A stretch of 64,000 nucleotides of DNA from the NCBI RefSeq assembly GCF_000224145.3, contig NC_020168.2, forward strand, positions 496,001-560,000, read 5' to 3'. Positions within the stretch are counted from its first letter, which is position 1. Every line of letters starts with the position of its first letter. The notes beneath the pieces were generated by a model. It had not been told where the DNA came from, made no database searches, and was given only the letters and a program-made list of their open reading frames with translations. Source of the DNA: Ciona intestinalis. Lineage: Eukaryota; Chordata; Ascidiacea; Phlebobranchia; Cionidae. The translations under genes were made by a program, and so were the position numbers. This document shows, in pieces, positions 54,801 to 64,000 of the stretch.

Positions 54801-57800
54801 ATAAGTTATACGAGAATGATTACATCCCGGTAAGCTGAATATTTTAAGAATCAAAGTTTCGTGATTCTAATATAGTGCACCACCGTGCTGGCACAAAGCG
54901 CGCCTGATTAATTCTTTAGTCCAGAAGGTATGGGTTCGAGGCTCGAAGCTGCTACCATTGTAGACCTATGTTATTTTTAGAAAAGGCACCTAAGATAGTG
55001 GTTACTTTTGAGTTGTTTAAATTGTCAGCATCATTAAAATGGTTAAAAAGTTACGTATGCGATAACTCCATAGCGTGCTCGAGCTCTACGATACAGAACA
55101 GCATCATCTGTATTATATGTCTTGCCACGCAAGAATAACTAAGTTACATATACGAGCTAACTTGTAAACGGACACGATGTGTATAAAACATAAAGATAAA
55201 TCTTATTTACATTCCATGCTTTCACCCAGTTAAGCCCCCCACCCCCTTCACCCATGCCCCCTATGTCCCCCCTACCCACCAAGTTTGACGAAGGCTCGAA
55301 CATGAAATCGTTGTTCTGGAATAAGATCACTTGCCAGGAAAACCACGAAGTGAAAACTAAATTGTTCTGGAAAGAAGTCGAGGGAGATATTATGTTCGAT
55401 GAAGACGAATTTGAAAAGTAGGAAAGATTAATAGAAATTTCGGGAAAATACCCTGTATCTGTTAAAAGCATGTTTGTTATTTTTTAACTTTATTTCTTGT
55501 CAAATTATGTTATTTTAGAGATCTAACCAATTTATCACTTTTTTATTCTTGTTTGTTTAAAATAAAACGCCAACCTATAGGTATAGGAACAATTAGTTTA
55601 CGTATCTTTATGACGATTCATTTCCCACAAGGTTGTTCCAAAAGCCGCTGCCTTCGCCTCAGCACTCCAGCAGATCGAAAGGAGGCGACACTTCGAGATC
55701 CGATGATAAAAACCGAACATTGAAAGTTCTTGCCATGGAACGATCACGCCAGGTTGGCATCAGAGCGAACTCTGTGCGACTTCCAATCGAAGAGATTCAT
55801 GACGCAATTGTGACGATGGACGACACTAAGCTGGATGCCGATGCGTGAGTTAAAATAGATATGTAGCGACGAATGAATGAGTGCTACCACGCATATGTAA
55901 CTTTGTGGAAGATTATTTTTGGCGGATTTTTTCTTTTATTTTATTGTATGGCCAACAACTTGGATTTATTGCTTTTTTGCATCAAAGTTTTCTCTCCTAC
56001 TGATAACACATCAGCAACGGCTAGTTTACGAAACTTACGCCTGGGTTACAGGCTATATTTTTTCAAGTTGAACTTTATAACTCACTCTTTAATGCTTATT
56101 CCTATATTCCCACAGACTCCAAGCCTTATACGACGTAAGACCTTCACCAGAAGAATTAGACGACATTGCTGATGCTTTGAAAAGACGACCCAACGCCATC
56201 TTAGATAAACCCGAACAGTTCGTAATGATGTTGGCTATGATTCCTAGCTTAAATGAAAGGCTGCAGGTAACCTAAATATATTTTGTATTCAATTGCCAGG
56301 CTGATCTGAAATACGCTTTCGTCATCTTATTTCCAATTTCGCCTTGCGTTAGAATTTCTCTGACAAGTTGTGGGTTCTCATTACGAAAAATTGTAATAGC
56401 GTAGTAGGGAGGGGGAAGATGAGACACTTTTAACACCTAATATCCAACAAATATCCTGGTCGCGTTTAAAACAAATAAGAGCAGTCTTGAAAATCGCGAG
56501 AGTCAGGTTTTATAATTTTTCAATGTTTTTTGGAGAAATAATTTTTATAATTTTTTAAACGTTTTTATAATTTTTCAATTTGTTTACCTTATTACATGAA
56601 GTACTTGATGCTTTCGTTCTCCAGTGCTGGATATTTGCCAAGAGATTCCCCGATCGTATGGTCGACGTCCACGAGCAGCTGACAGCTTGGCATGATGCGT
56701 GTTCACAAATCATGCAAAGGTGAATATTAATGTTACCGGTGTTTGGAAAGTAAGGGGATAAAAAAGAGATATACTATATTATAAAGTGTTTTTCTTGCAT
56801 GGCTTTTAGGGGTTGTAGAAAAATTAATTTGCCGTCTTGTATTATATTTGGGCATTGGTTCGTATAAAGTCGAAAATGTTGCGAAACTGCTTACTTTTAT
56901 GCATATAGCACTGCTGTGGAGTAAGATAAATACCTTTGGTATATATAGGAGGATGGGGGAAGGTGGGACACTTTCGGCGCATAATATCCGAATATCCTGA
57001 TTGTGTTTTAAATAGTTAACAACGGTCTATGGGAGTCTTGAGCATATAGTTTTATAATTCTTTAAAAGTTCCTTGTTTACTACCACATTGGACTAGAAAA
57101 TAGGGTTAAAATTTGTCCCAACTTCCCCCACCCTACTATAATAATATCCCATATTTCCCAATCGCAATTTTAACAACACTCTTTTAGAGTCGTGCAGTCA
57201 TATAATTCTGTAAATATTTTTTGTTACTACCATATCAAATGGACCAGTCTACTATATAGTTTTATTTGCTTGTATTTTAAACAGTTACCGAGGTATAGTT
57301 TAATCAGCATAATTGATCTTCTACAGCGACACCTTAAAAAAGACGTTTGAAATAATATTAATGTTGGGAAACAAAATGAACCGAGGAACGCAAAGAGGAA
57401 ACGCTGATGGTTACCATCTTGAAATACTTCCGAAGCTAAAGGACGTCAAGTCACAGGTGTGCATTACGACTTATTATATACTGGGTGTTGCATGTTCGTG
57501 AGATGATGGTTATCACAGATGTCTCCAACCCAGAGGTTATTAGTTCTAGGCTCTTCGCTGCTACCATTTTGGGGGGAAGGGGTGCGCAAGGCACTTAACG
57601 ACAATTGCTGTAACCCAATGGTCCTTAATTTTATTTATGAGCAACTTTTTTTTTACAGGATGGTGGAATGACATTGCTACAATACGTTGTGAAAATTACA
57701 AGGGAACAATTGAAACTGGAGGGCAAACTAGAAGATTCGGTAATAATAATATAATAATAACTGGCAGACAAATAAACGAGCTGTTTATGTTTGAAGCATA

Positions 57801-59843
57801 ATAAAGTAGAATAACACTTCCAGCATGTTATAGTAGGGTGGGGAAGATGGGACACTTTTAGCACATAATATCCAAATACCCTCACCGTGTTTTAAACAAT
57901 TAACAACGGTCTTTGGGGGTCGTGAGGATACGATTTTGTATTTATTTGAATTTTTTTGTTTGCTATCAAATGGGGAAAATAGAAAGAACAGGTGTCTTTC
58001 CCCCAGCCCACTATATATAAATGTGTTTTTTATAAGGTTCTTCTTACCCCTCGATGTGAGGATCCCATTGGTATCCCTGATCAGATGACGCTCACAAGAG
58101 CTACTACGTCATCGCTCCCAGATCTGGCTGATATTTTAGAAGAAACCGCCGTCACGTTGGAGGAATGCAAGAACCGCCTTCTGCCATCGATCGAGAAAGA
58201 AAGCACAACCGAAGAAGAACTTTCTGTGTTTAAAGATAAACTGGAAGCATTTTTAGAACAAGGTGAACATTTCGTAAACTTTCATAGCGTGTTTATGGTT
58301 GTTGTTTTTGCTGTTAAATAAATTCTCTCTTTTTTTGCCCATTGTTTTGATCTCGGTATTTAAGATTTAAAACAGCGGAGTTCAGGTATTAAATAAAATT
58401 GATTTCGTTGTAGAAGGTCTTATTAACTTATTATTTATTAAAATATCTTAACATATATTTTCACAGCTACTGAGAAAATGCGAGAACAAGCAAAGTTTTA
58501 CCAAGCAACTGTGACTGTTGCCGAAAAATTCCATAAATATTTCGTGCCCGTATCTGCAACACAGGAAATGGTAATGTGTAGTCTGGAAGTTAGGTATTTA
58601 ACAACTGATAAGAATAAGTGTAACCTACTTACCCTCGCGTGGCGGGGAAGCAACAATTGTTATAATACTGTTTTCATACACCTCATGTCTTCTTGCAAGT
58701 TACTACGTGTGTAACTTATTTATCCTTATATGCCGGGCGACGATAGTCGTTTTAACACAGATGTTCTGTTTCATACACAAACACATTATCTGTAACCTCC
58801 GGGCTAGAGGCAGACATGCTTATCATCGTATCACCATAGTTATCAAATTAAAGAAAGTTTTTATATCTATTGTAGGAATCATGCGCAGTTATGCTTAAAT
58901 CCATCCACGAATTTTGTGAAGATTATCGCAGTGTGTGGATGTATGAGGAACGTATAAGAGCGAAGGAGGAATTTTACCGCGTTGAACGGGGAAGGAGGGT
59001 AAGTGAAGTTGGATGTTTTATCTAAAATAAAGTGTTGCGGAGAAAGATTGGATACATTTAACACATAATATCCAAATATGCTGATCGTGTTTTAAACAAT
59101 TAACAACGGTCTATGGGAGTCGTGAGGATACGGTTTTATATTTCTGAATGTTCTTTGTTTACCACCAAATGTGCCTAGAAAATAGAATGAAAAGGTGTCC
59201 CATGTTCTAGACCCTACTATAAAATACTCTGGGCATGTAATGATATGTTTGCAACACTTCACGAGAAAACAGTCTACTTTTCTTGGGAGGGGTCTTACTA
59301 TGAGCCCCGTTAGGGACTTGGACCAGAGTTGGTTTTTCATCACATGAAGCATCACGAAGCGAGGGAATATTAAGTTTTAATTTTATATTTTTGCAGGAGA
59401 GAAAGTCCGCTATCGTCATCAGAAGCACTCCATCCGCTCTTAAGGAAAAGTTTATGGAGAGGAGGAAGAAGGATCGGGGGTCTGAGAAAGAAGCTGAACT
59501 TTTACGTACGAATAAACCAAAGAAAGTGGTTTCGATCTCCATCCCTGGGGAAGAAGAGCCTTCGTCCGAAGTCCGGAGTTCGCCGTCTCGTTCCTCTGAA
59601 AAGACAAATGGAGTCATCCCGAAGAGGGTGTATAAGTTTGAAGATAGAGGGGAATGTGGGACGCCAGGGATAAGTAGAGAAGTTTCATTCACGAAAGCGA
59701 ACGAAAACTCGACGAAAATTGAGCGTCGAATGCAGGAATTGAATTCAAAGAGACAACCAATAAAGACGGATACGTCATCGTCCATACTGAAACAAAACAT
59801 GATTGAAAAACGACAGAAATTGCTCAAGGCTAAGACATGTTAA
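51824..59843 (+). CDS. DEP-domain formin (FMN-type FH2)
   Basis: Formins nucleate and elongate unbranched actin filaments. Fifteen exons join in phase to 1089 residues: 51824-52303, 52907-53061, 53208-53834, 54234-54352, 54699-54829, 55230-55417, 55632-55844, 56116-56266, 56625-56719, 57327-57456, 57659-57739, 58037-58262, 58467-58570, 58876-58998 and 59397-59843. Residues about 41-102 form a DEP-like domain (FKGKVLIDRLLVYY, RYAQKLLDLGHI, FEDSVHVYRW). A long Ser/Thr/Lys-rich linker follows. A very short proline-rich FH1 (LSPPPPSPMPPMSPLP, 505-520) leads into the FH2 domain (about 522-940) with MKSLFWNKI, the diagnostic LGNKMNRGTQRGNADGY plus HLEILPKLKDVKS, and FCEDYRSVW. The tail (942-1089) is basic. 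FH2 looks closest to FMN1/FMN2/cappuccino. Exon 4 has a weak acceptor but fits both phases. Confidence 0.9.
52335..52519. mobile_element. MITE in formin intron 1
   Basis: It begins with 'atagtgggtgggggagatta' 32 bases after the exon 1 donor and ends with 'aatgtccaatcctacccaaccctac'. Confidence 0.82.
54030..54137. mobile_element. MITE fragment in formin intron 3
   Basis: Only the second half remains: 'cgttgttaattttcaaaaca', CGATTCGGATAT, 'attatgtgctaacggtaccc', then 'atcttactccacactaccc'. Confidence 0.7.
54595..54685 (+). repeat. SINE-like tail in formin intron 4
   Basis: 'acagaacatccgggtgataa' then 'ctcgctacgcgagaataaat' and 'aagttacattcattttt' match the common tail. Confidence 0.55.
54890..55150 (+). 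repeat. SINE-like element in formin intron 5
   Basis: A tRNA-like head with B-box GGGTTCGAGGCTCG (near 54930), then 'aagctgctaccattgtagac', and a tail 'gccacgcaagaataactaag' plus 'ttacatatacg'. It is close to full length. Confidence 0.65.
56402..56530. mobile_element. MITE fragment in formin intron 8
   Basis: One end (GTAGGGAGGGGGAAGATGAG) and half the interior (aatatcctggtcgcgttt) are present. It fades into a short 'tttataatttttcaat' duplication. Confidence 0.7.
56946..57140. mobile_element. Full-length MITE in formin intron 9
   Basis: It runs from AGGATGGGGGAAGGTGGGAC to 'cccaacttcccccaccctac', followed by 'tata'. The interior is in the CATAATATCCGAATATCC-first sense. Confidence 0.85.
57505..57625 (+). 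repeat. SINE-like piece in formin intron 10
   Basis: 'ccaacccagaggttattagt' then 'tctaggctcttcgctgctac' and 'aaggcacttaacgacaattg' match the head and middle of the SINE-like family. The tail is absent. Confidence 0.5.
57830..58016. mobile_element. Full-length MITE abutting formin exon 12
   Basis: It runs from AGTAGGGTGGGGAAGATGGG to 'gtctttcccccagcccacta'. Its end lies only about 20 bases before the exon 12 splice acceptor (ttttttataag, ending at 58036). Confidence 0.85.
58600..58810 (-). repeat. SINE-like tails in formin intron 13
   Basis: Two blocks, near 58610-58715 and 58716-58810, contain 'acttaccctcgcgtggcggg', 'aattgttataatactg' and 'ttatttatccttatatgccg'. On the minus strand these are the SINE tail. 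Confidence 0.5.
59034..59221. mobile_element. MITE in formin intron 14
   Basis: The start is diverged (gttgcggagaaagattgg), but the interior (CACATAATATCCAAATATGC, GGTCTATGGGAGTCGTGAGG) and the end (gtgtcccatgttctagaccc) are clear. Confidence 0.78.
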
Positions 59844-59935
59844 TAATTAAGCTGGTCGCTTGTTTCACAAATTATTCCAACCGCACATGGCTTTACTTTT
59901 TTATTAAAATAGTTAAAGTTTCAATTTCCTATTAA

Positions 59936-60089
59936 GTATAGGGTGGGGGTAAAAAGTAACCTTTCTCAAAGAATTATAAAATCGCATTCTTACGACTCCC
60001 AGAGACCGTTGTAAATTGTTTGAAACACCATCAGGATATTCGGATGTTTTGTGCTATATAAGTGTCCTGTCTTCTCCCACCCTACTATA
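59936..60089. mobile_element. MITE, slightly shortened
   Basis: It runs from GTATAGGGTGGGGGTAAAAA to 'gtgtcctgtcttctcccacc' and 'ctactata'. Confidence 0.8.
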
Positions 60090-60294
60090 CATTCCTTAGA
60101 TTTTAACAATATTGACTATATTACGTAGACCGTAGTGCCAAATGGGATGAATTGTAAATACGATATACACAACACACAGCATTCTTGTTTTTTTTATTAT
60201 GATGAAATTTTGTTAACTATAAGATCTCTGTGTAGGTACCAGCAGGTCATAAAAAGATCTTGGCGAGCGTAAAAAATTGAAAACATGTACAAAT

Positions 60295-60500
60295 TTAAAA
60301 AAAAAAAAAATGGAAAAAATGGATAAAAATGTGGAAAAAACTTGCTACAAAACATAAACGAAATAAAAAAAAAAAAACATGAACAAAATATGAAATATGA
60401 TAAAAAGTTACCAATAAAATAACAAAACATGAAAAAAAGAAGAAAAATAAACATGAACAGCACATGGACAAAACCTGGGTTAGAAAAACTGAACATAGCA
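60295..60500 (+). repeat. A-rich simple sequence with 'aaaacatgaac' words
   Basis: Long A runs alternate with 'aaaacatgaacaaaa' and 'atggaaaaaatgg' words, a degenerate simple repeat. The Phe-rich open frames it produces on the minus strand are not genes. Confidence 0.7.
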
Positions 60501-60765
60501 TGGATTAAACCTCAATCTACTCACCAAAGTATAATCTGTGTAATTAACACACCAAAATTAATGCGCTTTGCTAGTTTCTTTGCCTGGTAAACTTTTGATA
60601 TATATATTCGTCAAATGGTATTTTTTACTGATTTTATCCTCACTTTAGGACATATTCGCCCCTGCGCATTTGTTCTATGTACATATATCTTACTTTTTCT
60701 GTCCTTAAATGTGTCATCTCACTTGCTTCGACAAGACTAATCCAAGAAAAAAATGTCATATAGTA

Positions 60766-60953
60766 GTAGGGTGGGAAAACACAGGATACCTTTGGCGGAT
60801 AATAATCAAACATATTCTGATCATGTTTTAATTCAACAACGGTTTGTGGAAGTGGGGTGGATACAGTTTGTAGTTTTTTTGATTTTCTTTGTTTACTACT
60901 AAATGGGACGAGGAAATGGAATGAAAGTGTGTCCCATCTTTCCCCCATCGTAA
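60766..60953. mobile_element. MITE, full-length, diverged
   Basis: It runs from AGTAGGGTGGGAAAACACAG to 'gtgtcccatctttcccccat', with the interior 'ttactactaaatgggacgag'. Confidence 0.78.
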
Positions 60954-61294
60954 TCCATTTCTTTGATTCTAATTTGGTTATTTGAGATTAACCACGCATA
61001 AAATATTTCTGTAAAGGTCTGCTGATGCATTGGGTAAAACTTAGACCGGGGTGGACGCGACATGAAGAAATGATTAACAATAACGTTTTGTTCAAATAAA
61101 ACACTTTGTATTTTCACTAAACAGCTAACAGTGTGTATAGAGGAATCATAAAGAAAAGGTAAAGAATTGTATAGATAGCAAAAACAGTGTGCATAAAAGC
61201 AACTAACATTAAACACTAAAAAGGGACGGGTAAAAATATTTACACAGTGTTGGAGTGAAAATCTACGTTTAATAGAATGGATACGAGCAAGGAA

Positions 61295-63691
61295 CTAACG
61301 AGATGCTATTACGTCATCATCCATTTTATTATTATGACGTCTACGGCGTGTTGGACGACGATAAGAATTCCAAATCCGAATCGTTTTATCCCAAGATCCG
61401 GAAATGTACTGTAAAGTAAAACAGCTTAATTAAACATTAACACGGTTTCGGCGCTCTATGGCACAGTGATGATAAACGGATGCGGGTTCGAGGCTCGCCG
61501 CTGCTATGATTCTTGATGTATATGTCTTAAGACACTTAACAGTTATTGCTTGAGTTCAATGTTCCAAAATAGATCGGTTAAACTTTTAGCAATACACTAT
61601 GAAAATCAAAAAAAGAATTCAAATGATCACCAATGTGAAATTAAAAACTCATAATCGGATACGAGGTGTGTGGAACAGAACACCCGTATTATAACGACTG
61701 TCATTGCCCCCACCATGCGAGAATAAATAAAATGTTTCATTCAATATTGTAAGATTCTGATAAATATGAAAATAAAATATTTTTTGGCACTAGTGAAAAA
61801 TCCTCCCTTACGTTAGGCTGGTGGAAAGTGTTAGATGTTGGTAGTTAGGGGTTGATGGTTAGGGGGTTAGTGGTTATGAGTTGGGAGGTATGGTAGGGTG
61901 GAGAAGATGGAACACCTTTTTATTTTGTTTTTTTCGACACATTAGATAGTATAGATAAAGAACATTAAAATAATTTTAAACCGTATCCTCAAGACTCCAA
62001 TATAGACCTTGGTAATTGTTTAAAACACGATCAGAATATTTGGATATGATGTGCTACAAGTGTCCCGTCTATCCCCACCCTATACTGTATAAAAGCTGGT
62101 AGTTAGGGGTTAGCAGATAACGCACGGGGAGGATTCCTCATTAGCACGTTTTCAACTATTTGTTTTTGTAAATTTGTCCAAATCATCGTAACTAGAATAA
62201 ACTTATCCTCGCAAGTCACCTGTGATCGTTCCACCACGTGTGTTAGTGTGCGGATATTGTCTGTGTGGCCGATGTTAGTTTGTACCAAGTTAAGTGATTC
62301 CATATCATAGACCCTGTATATATTGAATGTTTGTATTAACTACTAATATAAACTTGTAACAATAAAAACATAAGGACAAAACTTAGCAGCGTCGGGTATG
62401 ATTAATTTGAATTAATGTCGTTATAACATGGGTGTTCTGTTTCATACCTGGGTGCTTGCTTACGAGCTCCCATCTTTGTGGGTGATTATTTTTTTGAGGG
62501 GGTGGGGTATTTTTTAATGTATGGGTGACAATTTAACAAACTTAGTGACTCCGGCCATATAAATTTACATTCACTCATTCAATTTAGAAAATTTCACAGT
62601 TAAAAGACTATCGACCTTCACCATTCATTACAGATAGATTATTAAGAAGATCATCGTCTGTATATGAACCCAATACTTACTTAATGATATTCTCGACAGC
62701 TGTAACGATACATCCATTCACTTTATCAATACACAAAGTGCTTACAGGGCCTTGGGTGGATAATGTACGTTCGCACGTCATTCCATCTTCGGACTGGAAA
62801 CAGAAATATATTTATTTGCTGTAAAATCGCCCAAAAAACACTTTTATATAGTTTTAGTCTTTTTTAACTATAGTTTTTAGTGTTTTTTTTATGTTTCATA
62901 CACCACCCGCTTACGAGTTAGCACGTATGTAACTTGGGTTATTATATGATTATACGGCAACTCTGGTATAAGTGCTAATGTACACAATTTTACTCAAAAC
63001 AACGTTACTAAATAATCATAAATAACACTCCAGCAATCCACCCATATTTTCACGGTCCCATCCTCCGACCCCGTGATCCACTTATCATATACATGATTCC
63101 ATCTCACGGCCGTGATTTCAAGCTCATGACCCTGCAAGGTGTTTCTTAGAACCATCTCGCTACCAACTGGACTGAACGCTCTTATATAAACCATTCCATC
63201 ACTACTGGTATATGCTATCTCATTCCTAGGAAAACAGTTTAATATTTAAATTGCCAGGAAGTTATTAAACGCCAATTAAAATACCTGGGCAGCCAATTTA
63301 AATTCGTTTTTGTACCGGATTTATTTTTTAAAGGTAATTTGTTTCTACAGTTTATTTGTAAACCTAGGTTACATATGTTATACTTTTAATTAAAAATATT
63401 TATGGTTTTTAAAACGTTATTATATCTAATCAAACTTAATACATTTATGACTAACGAAAGAGTTAAACACTGGAAAATGGGGTTAAAGTCGCTGTTGTAT
63501 CAGATAGTATATAAACCTTACAACCTTTTCTGACAATACTCCATATCCAGTATCACACCATCACAAGCTAACTCGTCCATTGAGCCATCCGAGTCTTCAT
63601 CTTGTGAAGAATCAGCGTTACGGAGTCGATCGTGAAGTTTACCGGTTTCCAAACACCAGATCAGTATACGCCGGTCCCAACCGCCTGAAAC
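61295..63691 (-). CDS. WD40-repeat protein, 3' part (partial)
   Basis: Five in-phase exons are visible: 63522-63691, 63042-63225, 62681-62793, 62220-62313 and 61295-61408; the gene continues beyond the right edge. Repeat blades are clear: VSGGWDRRILIWCLETGKL, then NEIAYTSSDGMVYIRAF, LQGHELEITAVRWN with WITGSEDGTVKIW, then GCIVTAVENIIKVYDMES, NIGHTDNIRTL, and last YISGSWDKTIRIWNSYR with a basic tail to the stop. The final blade is complete, so the C-terminus is real. An acidic insert (SSQDEDSDGSMDE) lies between the first and second visible blades. The overall order recalls the WDR49/WDR64-type family, but I cannot settle the orthology. An alternative donor three bases further in (63525) would change one residue at the exon 1-2 junction. 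Confidence 0.82.
61450..61750 (+). repeat. Near full-length SINE-like element in the WD40 gene intron
   Basis: Head 'ctatggcacagtgatg', B-box GCGGGTTCGAGGCTCG, middle 'taagacacttaacagttatt', tail 'acagaacacccgtattataa' plus 'ccatgcgagaataaataaaa', ending in 'tttcattca'. This is the best copy of the family in the window. Confidence 0.7.
61890..62090. mobile_element. Full-length MITE in the WD40 gene intron
   Basis: It runs from GGTAGGGTGGAGAAGATGGA to 'gtgtcccgtctatccccacc' and 'ctatactgtat'. Confidence 0.83.
62400..62600 (-). repeat. SINE-like tail, inverted
   Basis: 'gtcgttataacatgggtgtt' then 'tgcttacgagctcccatc' is the inverse of the common tail. A second short inverted piece is near 62895-62945, and a third near 63745-63800. 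Confidence 0.45.
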
Positions 63692-64000
63692 CTGTTTGTA
63701 GTTTTAAGTTGGTGTGCAAAAAAACATAAATGAATAAAGAAGTTTTTATCTTTGCGTGGCGGGGTAACGACAGTCGTTATAATACGGGTTTATATTTTAT
63801 TGTTTCTATATCACTAGTACTTTAGACTTAAATGGATTACAAAGTAATTGTCGTTAAAGTGTTTTTTCGAGTGACACATATGCCCACAGTGGCAATAGGC
63901 ATAATATATATATACAGAATAAACATAAAATGGGAAAAAAATAACAACTTTTGAAGGCAAAGTGGCACCGGGCTGCGCCCGTGGTGGTAGGGGTGGGCTT

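Larger units (their letters stand above)
59844..61294. other. Convergent spacer between formin and WD40 genes
   Basis: Contains MITEs at 59936-60089 and 60766-60953 and an A-rich simple stretch at about 60295-60500. No gene found. Confidence 0.5.

Noticed and set aside
60197-60501. Phe-rich open frames that look like membrane proteins
   Set aside because: They are the antisense of an A-rich simple repeat.
1-64000. Search for LTR, retrovirus-like or other capsid-bearing elements
   Set aside because: I saw no reverse transcriptase, integrase, capsid-like frame or long terminal repeats. The mobile DNA here is MITEs, a fold-back element and SINE-like copies.

Overview
The window is animal nuclear DNA from a sea squirt, almost certainly a Ciona of the intestinalis/robusta group. 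The evidence is AT-rich sequence, short GT-AG introns of a few hundred bases, chordate-type genes at high density, and a crowd of short non-autonomous transposons and tRNA-like SINEs of the kind known from Ciona. No contig name or database search was available, so the species is inferred.

Layout. 1-4.4 kb: the 5' part of an SNX14 homologue on the minus strand, running off the left edge. 4.65-5.77 kb: a fold-back element with a second element nested inside it. 6.9-9.6 kb: ISOC2-type isochorismatase-like hydrolase (minus, 5 exons). 11-15.5 kb: an intronless, full-domain Munc13/UNC13 (minus). 16.9-18.2 kb: an intronless p53-family factor (plus), head to head with it. 20.2 kb: COX7C (plus). 21.3-23.8 kb: CFAP418/C8orf37 (minus, 6 exons, hAT-type element in intron 4). 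23.9-25.4 kb: intronless TRMT10C (minus). 26.2-30.5 kb: RRS1 (plus, 13 exons). 30.9-32.9 kb: two intronless paralogues of an unrecognised lysine/glutamate-rich family (minus). 34.3-35.4 kb: an unrecognised repeat-bearing protein (minus). 36.4-42.4 kb: a 16-exon adaptor-like gene (minus) with a PH-like domain, five YxN motifs and a C-terminal death domain. 43.7-44.5 kb: phosphomannomutase (minus). 48.8-50.5 kb: an orphan seven-helix receptor-like protein (plus). 51.8-59.8 kb: a 15-exon formin with an N-terminal DEP domain (plus). 61.3-63.7 kb: the 3' part of a WD40-repeat gene (minus), running off the right edge.

Most protein genes are unrelated housekeeping or cell-biology genes: mitochondrial tRNA processing (TRMT10C), cytochrome oxidase (COX7C), ribosome assembly (RRS1), mannose activation (PMM), cilium/photoreceptor biology (CFAP418), membrane contact sites (SNX14), synaptic vesicle priming (UNC13) and stress response (p53). 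There is no operon-like cluster. Several genes (UNC13, p53, TRMT10C, the 31-33 kb pair, the 34 kb gene) have no intron in the coding region, which suggests retroposed origins for at least UNC13 and p53.

About 22 copies or fragments of one ~180-200 bp inverted-repeat MITE are scattered through introns and spacers, densest in and around the formin gene. The most interesting leads are the PH/YxN/death-domain adaptor, the DEP-formin fusion, the intronless Munc13 and p53, and the APGSG-block paralogue pair. Exon models were built by eye from splice consensus, reading phase and remembered family sequences, and no alignment was run. I saw no LTR or retrovirus-like element, no rRNA, no convincing free-standing tRNA gene and no CRISPR array.
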